A DNA stretch of 64,000 nucleotides from assembly GCA_964621525.1 (NCBI GenBank), contig CAZUMS010000019.1, forward strand, positions 15,651 to 79,650, read 5' to 3'. Every line of letters starts with the position of its first letter. The stretch's first letter is position 1. This stretch comes from CAZMGV01 sp964621525 [NCBI: uncultured bacterium] (GTDB taxonomy: Bacteria > JAGRBM01). A program made the position numbers and the translations under genes. A model generated the notes under the pieces. That model worked only from the letters and a program-made list of their open reading frames with translations, ran no database searches and was not told where the DNA came from. Below, piece by piece: positions 1 through 7,473 of the stretch.

Positions 1-735
1 GACCACCTGTGGGACCAGTGGCTTCCCGTTGCGAAGGCGGCCGCCGGCACGGCCGGAATCGGCTGGACCGCGATACGGCTCGAACCCGGCCGGTTCAACC
101 ACGGCTGGACGCGGAACCTGGGCATCGCCGTCGCGGGGGGAGAGTTCGTCGCCCTTTTTTCGCAGGATGCGGTGCCGGAACCGGACTGCCTCGAACGGCT
201 CGTGCGACGGATCATCGCGGACAAACGCCTCGCGGGGGTATACGCAAGACAGATGCCTGCCGCAGATACATCGGGTCCGGTCCGCCGCCGGATCGAAGCC
301 CATTACCCGGCAGGGCCGCTGCCGGAGGGAGCGCTTCGCTACGACAACGTGGCGGGGGTGATCCGTCGCGCCGCCTGGAATGAAATCCCGTTCCCGAAGG
401 CCGAGATCGCCGAGGACCTCGCCTGGGCGAGGGCCGCCTCCGCGAAGGGCTGGGCCTTCGCCTACGAGCCGTCGGCCCGTGTCACCCACGCGCACGAACT
501 GGACGGACGGGCCGATTTCGAGCGGAACCTGAAACTTCACCGCTATCTGGCGCGGGAACTCAGCCAGCGGACGGTGCCGAGCCTCGCGGCAGCTGTCTCG
601 GGTTTCACCGGGCTGCTCGCCCGGCGTGAGCACACGGTTCCGCAGGCGGCCGGCGAGGTGTTCGGGCAGTATTTCGGCGGACTCGCCGGAGCCATCGACC
701 GGCTGATGCCGGACCGGCGGGCGGTGACTCCGTGA
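1..735 (+). CDS. Glycosyltransferase family 2, 5' end missing
   Basis: The reading frame is open from base 1, so the N-terminus, with the nucleotide-binding start of the GT-A fold, lies outside the window. The visible part holds FNHGWTRNLG, then the acidic element FSQDAVPEPD near residues 55-64, which resembles the rhamnosyltransferase-type GT2 pattern (FxHGxxRN followed by a hydrophobic stretch and QDA). The C-terminal part has ITEDL-like acidic residues (AEIAEDLAWA) expected for the catalytic base region. It likely adds a sugar to a surface glycan at the cytoplasmic membrane. Its TGA overlaps the GTG of the next glycosyltransferase by 4 nt, so the two are translationally coupled. Donor and acceptor cannot be told. 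Confidence 0.8.
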   Translation, partial: DHLWDQWLPVAKAAAGTAGIGWTAIRLEPGRFNHGWTRNLGIAVAGGEFVALFSQDAVPEPDCLERLVRRIIADKRLAGVYARQMPAADTSGPVRRRIEAHYPAGPLPEGALRYDNVAGVIRRAAWNEIPFPKAEIAEDLAWARAASAKGWAFAYEPSARVTHAHELDGRADFERNLKLHRYLARELSQRTVPSLAAAVSGFTGLLARREHTVPQAAGEVFGQYFGGLAGAIDRLMPDRRAVTP

Positions 736-1976
736 ACGTGTTCCTCTTCCTTCACCAGTTCCGGAACCCCTCCGCGGGCGGGACGGAAGTCTACGGCGCG
801 GCGCTCGGGCGGGCGCTCGTCCGGGAAGGGCACGAAGCGTCTATCGTGACGGTCGAACGCGATCCTGCCCGGCCGGACTACACCTGGAGCCGCGAAGAGG
901 CGGGCGGCCTGCCGGTGTTTTTCCTGAATATCCCCGGCGCTTCCCGCACCGGCTTTGACAGCTATCACGACGATCCGGTCGTCGATCTCCGGGTGCAGGA
1001 ACTTCTGGACCGGGAGCGGCCGGAGGCGATCCACATCCTGCACCTGTCGGGGCTTTCCACCGGCTGGCTGGAGCAGCTTTCCGAGGGCCCCCGCGTCGTG
1101 CTGACGCTGGCCGACCACTGGCTCTACTGCGCGCGGGGGCAGCTCCTCGATTCCGGTCTGAACCTGTGCAGCGGACCCGAAGCGGCCAAATGCGCCGGGT
1201 GTCTCGGCTTCTCCAGCGCTTTTGCGCGCCGCCCAGGCCGGTGGGAGAGCGGAACGGCGCGGATCGACAACCGTTGGCTGAGGATTTCGTCGGCCCTGCG
1301 CCGCGTCGATACTTTTGTCTCGCCGTCGAAGGATACGGGGAGCCGTCATGTGGAACTGGGGCTCGTCCCGAAGGACAGGCTCGTCGTCCGGGATTACGGT
1401 TTCGAGTTCCCCGCGGCGACGCCCGGCCGGGACCCCGGACGGAGAAAAACCATCGGCTTCGCCGGAACGCTCATGCACTCGAAGGGCGTCCACGTGCTGC
1501 TCGAAGCGTTCTCCGGGGCGAAGGAACCCGGCCTCGAACTTCACCTCATCGGGGTGTGGGCGGACTACCACGGGCAGGGGGGCTACCGGGACCGGTGCGC
1601 GAAGTGGCTCCGGGATCCGCGTGTGAAGGAGCTGGGGGCGGTGCCGCACGGAGAAATCCCGGCCCGGCTCGGGGAGATCGATCTCCTCGTGGTTCCGAGC
1701 CTGTGGCCCGAGAACTCGCCCCTCATCGTGCATGAGGCAATGCTCGCCGGCATTCCGGTGGCGGTCTCGGACATCGGCGGCCTTCCGGAACTGGTGGTTC
1801 ACGGGGACAACGGATTCCGGTTCGCGCCGGGCGATGTCCCGGCACTCAGGAAGCTGATCGGGGACTGGGCGGCGGGGCAGCTTTCTGCCGCCGGGGCTCC
1901 GGAGCGGGTCCGCCGGATCGAGGACGATGCGGAATTTCTCGTGAAGATTTACGGGGAGGCGCGCCGTGCCGCGTGA
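732..1976 (+). CDS. Glycosyltransferase family 4 (GT-B fold)
   Basis: A 414-residue GT-B enzyme that probably transfers a hexose from a nucleotide sugar in surface glycan assembly. The N-terminus NVFLFLHQF is followed by GGTEVYGAAL, the usual donor/acceptor glycine loop. The second Rossmann half starts at about residue 235 (KTIGFAGTLMHSKGVHVL) and contains the classic C-terminal donor motif PSLWPENSPLIVHEAMLAG near 320-340. A Cys-rich stretch, DHWLYCARGQ then CSGPEAAKCAGC (about residues 127-160), is seen in a GT4 subset and may bind metal. Starts at GTG 732, overlapping the previous stop; its own end overlaps the next gene by 11 nt. Confidence 0.88.
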   Translation: MNVFLFLHQFRNPSAGGTEVYGAALGRALVREGHEASIVTVERDPARPDYTWSREEAGGLPVFFLNIPGASRTGFDSYHDDPVVDLRVQELLDRERPEAIHILHLSGLSTGWLEQLSEGPRVVLTLADHWLYCARGQLLDSGLNLCSGPEAAKCAGCLGFSSAFARRPGRWESGTARIDNRWLRISSALRRVDTFVSPSKDTGSRHVELGLVPKDRLVVRDYGFEFPAATPGRDPGRRKTIGFAGTLMHSKGVHVLLEAFSGAKEPGLELHLIGVWADYHGQGGYRDRCAKWLRDPRVKELGAVPHGEIPARLGEIDLLVVPSLWPENSPLIVHEAMLAGIPVAVSDIGGLPELVVHGDNGFRFAPGDVPALRKLIGDWAAGQLSAAGAPERVRRIEDDAEFLVKIYGEARRAA

Positions 1977-2700
1977 GAAAACCGCCGTGATCATTCCGGC
2001 GCTGAACGAGGCGCCGCGCATCCGGCAGGTGATCGCCGCCGTGCGCGAGCAGCTCCCGGACGCCGCCGTCGTCGTGATCGACGACGGCTCGTGGGACGGG
2101 ACAGGCGACCTTGCGGAATCCCCCGGCGTGCGGGTGGTCCGGCACGGCATCAATGCCGGTTACGGTGTGGCCGTGCAGACGGGCCTCAAATGGGCCTGGC
2201 GCGAGGGCTACGCCGTCGCCGTCACCTGCGACGCCGACGGGCAGCACGAGCCGAAGGAGATCCACACGCTCATCGGGCAGATGCACATCACGGGCGCAGA
2301 TCTCGTGATCGGCACCCGATACTCGAAGGAACGGCCCCGGTACGACACGTCATTGTTCCGGAAGCTCGGCGCGAAGGTATTCGCCTGGCTCACCCGCACG
2401 ATGATCCGGCGTAACGTGAGCGACCCCACGAGCGGGTTCCGGGCATACGGCCGCAGGGCCATGGGGCTCGTGACCAGCGACCGCTACCCGGACGACTACC
2501 CGGACGGGGACGCCATCGTCATGTGCCACCGGGCGGGGCTGAAGGTGATCGAGACGCCGGTGGTCATGTACGGCTCGCCGCCCGAGAAGATTTCCATGCA
2601 CGCGGGGCTGAAGCCCGTCTACTATGTGTTTCACATGACGCTCTCGATGATTCTCATGGTGCTCCGGCGGGACCGGCTGCCCGAGGATTCCCGCCCGTGA
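1966..2700 (+). CDS. Glycosyltransferase family 2, dolichyl/polyprenyl-phosphate mannosyltransferase-like
   Basis: A 244-residue GT-A enzyme of the DPM1/polyprenyl-phosphate sugar transferase type. It begins at GTG 1966 with REKTAVIIPALNEAPRI, has VVVIDDGSWDGT near residue 40 and the metal-binding CDADGQHEP near residue 88, the DXD-like hallmark of DPM1. The C-terminus lacks the two membrane helices of ArnC-type enzymes. It would charge a polyprenyl phosphate with a sugar that membrane (GT-C) transferases use on the periplasmic side. It sits between a GT4 and a DUF2304 gene with overlaps at both ends, a common arrangement in O-antigen-like loci. The exact sugar is unknown. Confidence 0.87.
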   Translation: MPREKTAVIIPALNEAPRIRQVIAAVREQLPDAAVVVIDDGSWDGTGDLAESPGVRVVRHGINAGYGVAVQTGLKWAWREGYAVAVTCDADGQHEPKEIHTLIGQMHITGADLVIGTRYSKERPRYDTSLFRKLGAKVFAWLTRTMIRRNVSDPTSGFRAYGRRAMGLVTSDRYPDDYPDGDAIVMCHRAGLKVIETPVVMYGSPPEKISMHAGLKPVYYVFHMTLSMILMVLRRDRLPEDSRP

Positions 2701-3170
2701 CGGGACTTCAGGCGCTGCGGCTCTTTGCCGCCGGGGACACGGGGCTCACGGGCCGGCAGACGGTGTTCGCCACGGCCGTCGTGGCGGTGCTGCTCGCTGC
2801 GGTGATCGAGCTCGTCCGCCGCCGCACGATGCGGATCGAATATTCCTGGCTCTGGATCGTCACCGGGACGTCGCTGTTCGTCCTGATCTTCCGCTACGAC
2901 TGGCTGCTCGCCGTCACGAACTGGATCGGCGCGGTGGATTCGAGCAGCACGCTGTTCATCTTCTCGATCATCTTCCTCGTGCTGCTCTCCATCCACTTCT
3001 CGATCCGCATCAGCCAGCTCACGAACCGGGTGAAGAACCTGATCCAGGAGACGGCGATCCTGAGGATGCAGGTCGAGGAACTCCAGAAAAAGGATGAAAC
3101 CCCCGGTGCGGCCGCGCGGAAAGAGGCCGGCGGGGACAGCGGCAGGGACAAGGGCCGGGACGCGGCCTGA
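2697..3170 (+). CDS. DUF2304 family membrane protein
   Basis: A 157-residue protein with three hydrophobic segments (about residues 18-36, 45-66 and 82-102) followed by a charged, coiled-coil-like tail (SQLTNRVKNLIQETAILRMQ) ending in a Gly/Lys-rich stretch. Length, topology and position after a DPM1-like glycosyltransferase match the DUF2304 family, small membrane proteins in bacterial and archaeal glycan clusters with no assigned biochemical role. Start is GTG 2697, overlapping the upstream TGA (GTGA). A longer open frame from 2523 is only the extension into the upstream gene. It converges on the amidohydrolase gene 15 nt downstream. Confidence 0.78.
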   Translation: MTGLQALRLFAAGDTGLTGRQTVFATAVVAVLLAAVIELVRRRTMRIEYSWLWIVTGTSLFVLIFRYDWLLAVTNWIGAVDSSSTLFIFSIIFLVLLSIHFSIRISQLTNRVKNLIQETAILRMQVEELQKKDETPGAAARKEAGGDSGRDKGRDAA

Positions 3171-3185
3171 CCGGGACCGGGAAGC

Positions 3186-4910
3186 TCAGGCTCCGGCACG
3201 GAGCAGGCGGCCGTATTTCTTCTTGTGATAATCGGCGGGGAACGCCCCGTTCTCGAAGGCGACCTTCCCGCCCACCACCACCTGCCGGACGACCGAGTCC
3301 GAACGCTTCACAAGCCGCATGGCGCCGTCCAGCCGAGGGTCCACCAGCTCGATCGGGGCCGAGAGGCCCGTGGGCAGCGTCTTCGGGTCGATCACCACGG
3401 CGTCGGCGAGGGCGCCCGTCTTCAGCGAACCGGCATCGACGCCGAACCACTCCGCCGTCTCGCGGGTGAGCTTCCGGACGGCTTTCTCCACCGGCAGGAT
3501 GTCCGGGTATTTCTGGACCAGCCGCAGCATCTGGAGCGCGCCGTCCTGGAACGCCATGTTCCGGTTGTGCGCTCCCGAATCGTTGAAGCCGGGCAGGGTG
3601 TCCGGGTGGGCGAGGATTCTCGCCCGGATTTCTTCCCGGTCGTTCGACACCTCGGTCTTCCACCGGAAGGCCGTGTCATGGCGTTCCATGAGGTTGAGGA
3701 AGCACTCGATGGGCTCCTCGCCGCGATCACGGGCGGCATCGGCGATGGACTTCCCGGCGAGCGAAGGCTCTGGAATCGACACAATCCACATGTCGGCGAA
3801 GTTCCGGTGGAAGACGCGCTGGCGGGAGCTCAGCCATTCCTCGCGGAACTGCCGGCGGAACGCGGGGCTCGCGAGCAGCGCCCGGCGCGCCCCGGGCGTC
3901 GCGCTGATCAGCTCGACCCCGGCGGGGAACTCCTCGAACAGCGGCGTGTAGGGGCCGTCGCAGAAGTTGAGGAACGGCTCGGCAAGTGCCTGCCACTTGA
4001 AGTCGGCGTTCAGGAACCGGTTCGCCGTATGGGCCATGCCGGTGGCGAGCTTCCAGACGCGGCGGTCGGTCTTCACGTCCATCGCGGCGATCATCGTCGC
4101 CTTGAGGGGTTTCCGGCCGATGCCGGTTGAGAGACGGACGATCTCGACGACGGTTTTCTTGAGGAGCGCGTTCGGCGTCGCCTGGAGGATGCGGCCCGCC
4201 TTGCGGACCACTTCGGCGAGCTGGCGGTATTCCGACACATGAGCCTGCTGCGACGGGACCGAGATGCCCCGGTAGGGGTCGCCGTCCATGCGGTGCCAGG
4301 GAAGCATGTCCACCGAGAGGCCGAGGTAGCCCGAGTCGAGGGCTTCCGAGACGAGGCGCTTCATCCGGTCGATCTCGTCGGCTCGTGCTTTCGGTACCTT
4401 CAGGCTGCGCTCGAGACCCATCGCCTTGATGCGGACGTTCGAGTGGCCGAGGAACGTGCAGACGTTGGGGCCGAGCGGCAGCTCGTCCAGATGACGGTAG
4501 TAGCTTGCCGGGCTGTCCCAGGTGATCCGGCCCTTCATCCATTTTTCCAGGAGGTCGCGGGGAAGGCTCTCGACGCGGCAGAACAGGCTGAGGATGTCGC
4601 TCTCGGAGCCCACGGCCGCCGATAGCGAGCAGTTGCCGAACACGACGTTCGTGACGCCGTGGCGGACCGACTCCTCAAGGCCCGGCAGGACCTCGACTTC
4701 GGCGTCGTAGTGGGTGTGGATGTCGAAAAATCCCGGAGTCACCCAGCAGCCGGAGGCGTCGATTTCCCTGGCGCCCTTGTGGGGGAGTTTTGCCCCGGCG
4801 GCGAGCACCCGGCCGTCCTTGAGGGCGAGGTCTTCGGTACGGCCCGGCGAGCCGGAACCGTCGAAGACGGTGCCGCTGCGGATCACGAGATCGGCCTGGG
4901 GTGCGCTCAT
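3186..4910 (-). CDS. N-acyl-D-amino-acid deacylase family amidohydrolase
   Basis: A 574-residue member of the D-aminoacylase branch of the metal-dependent amidohydrolases, likely cytoplasmic, removing acyl groups from N-acyl-D-amino acids or related amides. Visible hallmarks: the N-terminal beta-sandwich start DLVIRSGTVFDGSG, the metal-binding FDIHTHYDAEV at residues 62-72 with H65 and H67, VVFGNCSLS with C94 (the Cys ligand position typical of D-aminoacylases), FLGHSNVR around residue 152 and NDSGAHNRNMAF in the C-terminal third carrying the catalytic Asp. Start is ATG 4910, with a GGAGGA ribosome site 7 nt upstream; the open frame continues to 5024 without support. Substrate is not inferable. 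It is divergent from the iron-linked gene at 5107. Confidence 0.85.
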   Translation of the reverse strand: MSAPQADLVIRSGTVFDGSGSPGRTEDLALKDGRVLAAGAKLPHKGAREIDASGCWVTPGFFDIHTHYDAEVEVLPGLEESVRHGVTNVVFGNCSLSAAVGSESDILSLFCRVESLPRDLLEKWMKGRITWDSPASYYRHLDELPLGPNVCTFLGHSNVRIKAMGLERSLKVPKARADEIDRMKRLVSEALDSGYLGLSVDMLPWHRMDGDPYRGISVPSQQAHVSEYRQLAEVVRKAGRILQATPNALLKKTVVEIVRLSTGIGRKPLKATMIAAMDVKTDRRVWKLATGMAHTANRFLNADFKWQALAEPFLNFCDGPYTPLFEEFPAGVELISATPGARRALLASPAFRRQFREEWLSSRQRVFHRNFADMWIVSIPEPSLAGKSIADAARDRGEEPIECFLNLMERHDTAFRWKTEVSNDREEIRARILAHPDTLPGFNDSGAHNRNMAFQDGALQMLRLVQKYPDILPVEKAVRKLTRETAEWFGVDAGSLKTGALADAVVIDPKTLPTGLSAPIELVDPRLDGAMRLVKRSDSVVRQVVVGGKVAFENGAFPADYHKKKYGRLLRAGA

Positions 4911-5037
4911 GGCGGGTCCTCCGGTGTCCCGGAAACCGTGACCGGTGCGGCGGGGCAGGGGCAAGGTTGGTTGCGTACCCTCATTATAGGGCCGGAGAGG
5001 GTGACCCCTGGACGGTAAGGGCATCTTTTATATACAC

Positions 5038-5066
5038 TTGATATTGATTATCAAAATCATACCATA
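5038..5066 (+). promoter_or_regulatory. Fur-box-like operator inside a sigma-70-type promoter
   Basis: Bases 5040-5058 read GATATTGATTATCAAAATC, matching 15 of 19 positions of the consensus GATAATGATAATCATTATC. It overlaps a plausible promoter: TTGATA at 5038-5043 and TACCAT at 5060-5065, spacing 16. Its low GC stands out from the surroundings. It lies about 50 nt before the start of a siderophore-interacting protein gene, the expected target for iron repression. The site also lies 130 nt from the divergent deacylase gene. Confidence 0.65.
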
Positions 5067-5106
5067 GGAATGGGACGGACCCCGCAGGACGAAACAAGGA
5101 GAAATC

Positions 5107-5820
5107 ATGCCAAGTATCCAGGACAGATTGCTCAAGGCCGCCGACAAGGCGTTCCTGACCCGCGCGACGGTGTCGGCGGTCAGGGAGCTGGGAGAGAAAT
5201 TCCGCCTGATCGAACTGGAGGGCCCGGAACTCCGCGGTGTGAAATGGAAGCCCGGAGACAAGATTCAGGTGCGGGTCGCTGCCCTGGCCATGCGCACCTA
5301 TACCCCCGTGGTCTGGGACGCGATGAACGGCCGGATGTCCGTTCTCGCCTACCTGCACGGGAACGGCCCGGGTTCCGAATGGGCGGCGGCCATGAAAACG
5401 GGAATGTCCTGCGCCTTCTGGGGCCCGTCGCGAGCCGTCAATGTGCCCGCCACCGACGGACCGATCGTGCTGTTCGGCGACGAAACCTCGATCGGTACGG
5501 CGGCGGCATTACGGGGGGCGCGGGCCGGCAGGGACGACCGGTTCATCTTCGAGGTATCGTCGGTGGACGCGACGAGGATGGTCCTCGAAAGTCTGGGTCT
5601 GCCGGGCGCAGTCCTCGTCGAGAAGGGCCAGGAGCGTACCGAAAATGCCGTCCGCGCGGTGGCCGCCGCCGACGGAGAGATCGGCGCCACGCGCATCTGG
5701 CTGACGGGCCGGGTGAAATCCATGCGCAGGCTCAGCGCCTCGCTGGTCATGAGCGGCGTGTCGCTCTTCAGCCTGAGATCCAAACCCTACTGGATGGAAG
5801 GGATACCGGGCCTGGACTGA
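5107..5820 (+). CDS. Siderophore-interacting (ViuB-type) FAD-binding reductase
   Basis: A 237-residue protein resembling the siderophore-interacting protein family, cytoplasmic flavoproteins that reduce ferric siderophores and release iron. The N-terminal barrel ends with MRTYTP at about residue 61 (the RxYT FAD motif), followed by LAYLHGNGPGSEWAAAMKTG, matching the family pattern HGxxGPxSxWA, then FWGPS. The C-terminal half is a NAD(P)H-binding-like fold starting GPIVLFGDETSIGTAAAL. AAGGAG at 5096-5101 sets ATG 5107. It follows a Fur-box-like promoter and is followed 41 nt later by an ECF sigma gene, probably in one transcript. The protein is slightly shorter than typical members. Confidence 0.8.
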   Translation: MPSIQDRLLKAADKAFLTRATVSAVRELGEKFRLIELEGPELRGVKWKPGDKIQVRVAALAMRTYTPVVWDAMNGRMSVLAYLHGNGPGSEWAAAMKTGMSCAFWGPSRAVNVPATDGPIVLFGDETSIGTAAALRGARAGRDDRFIFEVSSVDATRMVLESLGLPGAVLVEKGQERTENAVRAVAAADGEIGATRIWLTGRVKSMRRLSASLVMSGVSLFSLRSKPYWMEGIPGLD

Positions 5821-5861
5821 AGCGCTGCACGGGGGCGGGCCCTGTGTTACTCTCGCCGGTC

Positions 5862-6800
5862 ATGCCTTCACCCGACTTCGACAGCCTTTACCGCGAGAAC
5901 CGCAGGCTCCTGTGGGGCCTGTCGTACCGGCTCACGGGGAGCGCCGCCGACGCGGACGAGATCGTCCAGGACACGTTCGTCCGGGCGATCGAGCAGCCTC
6001 CCGCCGATACGGCGTCCTCGCTGAAACCCTGGCTCGTCCGGGTGGCGACCAACATCGGCATCGACCGGCTGCGCCGCCGCAAGGAAACCCCCTACACGGG
6101 GCCCTGGCTGCCGTCGGTGCTGGACACCTCGGATCTTCCGCCCGAGCCCGCCGACAGCGCGCCGACGCCGGAAGGGCGCTACGGCGAGCTGGAGAGCGTG
6201 ACGCTCGCCTTCCTGCTGGCGCTGGAGGCCCTCACTCCCAAGCAGCGGGCGGTGCTGATCCTGCGGGACGTGTTCGATTACTCGGTCGCCGAAGCAGCCG
6301 CCGCGCTGGAGATTTCCGAGGCGGACACGAAGACGACCCACCACCGCGCGCGTGAGGCGATGGCCGCCTACGACCGGGACCGGATCCTGCCGTCCCGGAG
6401 CTACCAGCAGAAGTCGCAGGCGGCGCTCGGAAACCTGCTCGCGTGCCTCACGAACCGCGACGCCGCCGGGATCGAGAAGCTGCTGGCAGCGGACGTGAAG
6501 CTGCTCTCCGACGGCGGCGGCCAGTATTCGGCCGCCCGCGTGCCGGTGGAAGGCGCCCAGAAGGTGGCGAAGTTCCTGCTCGGCATCGCCGCCCAGCGGG
6601 CCACGGACATGAAGATCGACCTCCGGGTGCTGAACGGGCTCCCGTCGTTCGTCTTCCGGCTCGAAGACCCGCCCGAGGGCCAGGCCCCGGTGTTCGTCTG
6701 GCAGGTGGACCTCGACGCGGACGGAAAGATCCGCGAGTTCCACGCCCTGCTCGCCGACGAAAAGGTGATGGGGGTGAGGCGGGGCGGCGAGGAAGACTGA
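5862..6800 (+). CDS. ECF41-type RNA polymerase sigma factor with C-terminal SnoaL-like domain
   Basis: A 312-residue extracytoplasmic-function sigma factor. Region 2 spans about residues 8-75 (DADEIVQDTFVRAIE, then RVATNIGIDRLRRR), region 4 about 110-167 (LTPKQRAVLILRDVFDYSVAE). The linker carries YTGPWLP (78-84), the WLP signature of the ECF41 group. The C-terminal 130 residues form a SnoaL-like domain with DGGG at 217-220, close to the DGGGK element that in ECF41 proteins modulates activity in place of an anti-sigma factor. No anti-sigma gene is adjacent. ECF41 genes normally neighbour COE oxidoreductase genes; here the neighbour is a siderophore-interacting protein. A longer frame from 5070 is an accidental extension across the upstream gene. 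Confidence 0.87.
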   Translation: MPSPDFDSLYRENRRLLWGLSYRLTGSAADADEIVQDTFVRAIEQPPADTASSLKPWLVRVATNIGIDRLRRRKETPYTGPWLPSVLDTSDLPPEPADSAPTPEGRYGELESVTLAFLLALEALTPKQRAVLILRDVFDYSVAEAAAALEISEADTKTTHHRAREAMAAYDRDRILPSRSYQQKSQAALGNLLACLTNRDAAGIEKLLAADVKLLSDGGGQYSAARVPVEGAQKVAKFLLGIAAQRATDMKIDLRVLNGLPSFVFRLEDPPEGQAPVFVWQVDLDADGKIREFHALLADEKVMGVRRGGEED

Positions 6801-6810
6801 TCTCTGCCTG

Positions 6811-7284
6811 CTACCGCTTCCACTCCCCGCTTTTGCCGCCGGCCTTGTGGACGAGCCGGATGTTCTCGATGACGATTCCCCGTTCCACCGCTTTCAGCAT
6901 GTCGTAGACCGTGAGCGCCGCCGCGCTGACGGCGGTGAGGGCTTCCATCTCGACGCCCGTTTCGCCGGTGGTGCGGACTGTGGCCCGGATGTGGACGGTG
7001 TTCTTGCCCGCCGGGAGGTCAGCATCGACCTCGACGCCGGTGACGAGGATCGGGTGGCAGAGCGGAATGAGATCGCTCGTGCGCTTCACTGCCTGGATGC
7101 CGGCGAGGATCGCCACCTGGAGGACGTCGCCCTTTTTCGACCGCTTCGAGCGGACGAGTTTCGCCGTGGCGGCAGACAGCCGGACGAACCCTTCGGCGGT
7201 CGCCGTCCGCTCCGTTCTGGCCTTGGCGGAGACGTCCACCATGCGGGGCTTTCCACGGGAATCGATGTGGGTGAGCTTTTTCAT
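6811..7284 (-). CDS. moaC: Cyclic pyranopterin monophosphate synthase MoaC
   Basis: A 157-residue, full-length MoaC. It converts the cyclic GTP product of MoaA into cyclic pyranopterin monophosphate, the first stable intermediate of molybdenum cofactor synthesis. Family landmarks are all present: MVDVSAK near residue 15, DLIPLCHPI around 70-80, GVEMEALTAVSAAALTVYDM around 110-128, and the C-terminal LVHKAGGKSGEW with catalytic Lys and the glycine loop. It stands alone, without other moa, moe or mob genes in the window, and converges with the sigma factor gene at 10 nt. Upstream lies the repeat-containing spacer before metH. Confidence 0.96.
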   Translation of the reverse strand: MKKLTHIDSRGKPRMVDVSAKARTERTATAEGFVRLSAATAKLVRSKRSKKGDVLQVAILAGIQAVKRTSDLIPLCHPILVTGVEVDADLPAGKNTVHIRATVRTTGETGVEMEALTAVSAAALTVYDMLKAVERGIVIENIRLVHKAGGKSGEWKR

Positions 7285-7383
7285 GGAAAAGATGCTGTTC
7301 CACGCCCGAGGGTAGCGGCAAGCGGTGGAAAAACGGCCGGGTTGTGGTTATAGGAGTGTCCCCTTGAGGGAGGCTGGTGCCGG

Positions 7384-7473
7384 GCACCTCTCCCCAACCC
7401 CTCTCCGCCTTTGCAGAGAGGGGCTCCGGGCTTCCCCCTCGACGTAAGGACGGAGAGGGGGACCGAGGGGGAG
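7384..7473. repeat. Palindromic C/T-G/A repeat before metH
   Basis: The stretch is built from inverted C/T-rich and G/A-rich blocks. CCCTCTCCG near 7399 pairs with CGGAGAGGG at 7451-7459, TCCCCCTCG near 7433 pairs with CGAGGGGGA at 7464-7472, and CCCCTCTC near 7398 pairs with GAGAGGGG near 7416. It looks like the folding intergenic repeats found in many copies in some high-GC genomes. Only one copy is seen here, so its repetitive nature is an inference. Confidence 0.45.

Noticed and set aside
5070-6800. Single 576-codon frame covering the siderophore gene and sigma factor
   Set aside because: The first part is an out-of-frame shadow of the siderophore-interacting gene; the sigma factor begins at ATG 5862.
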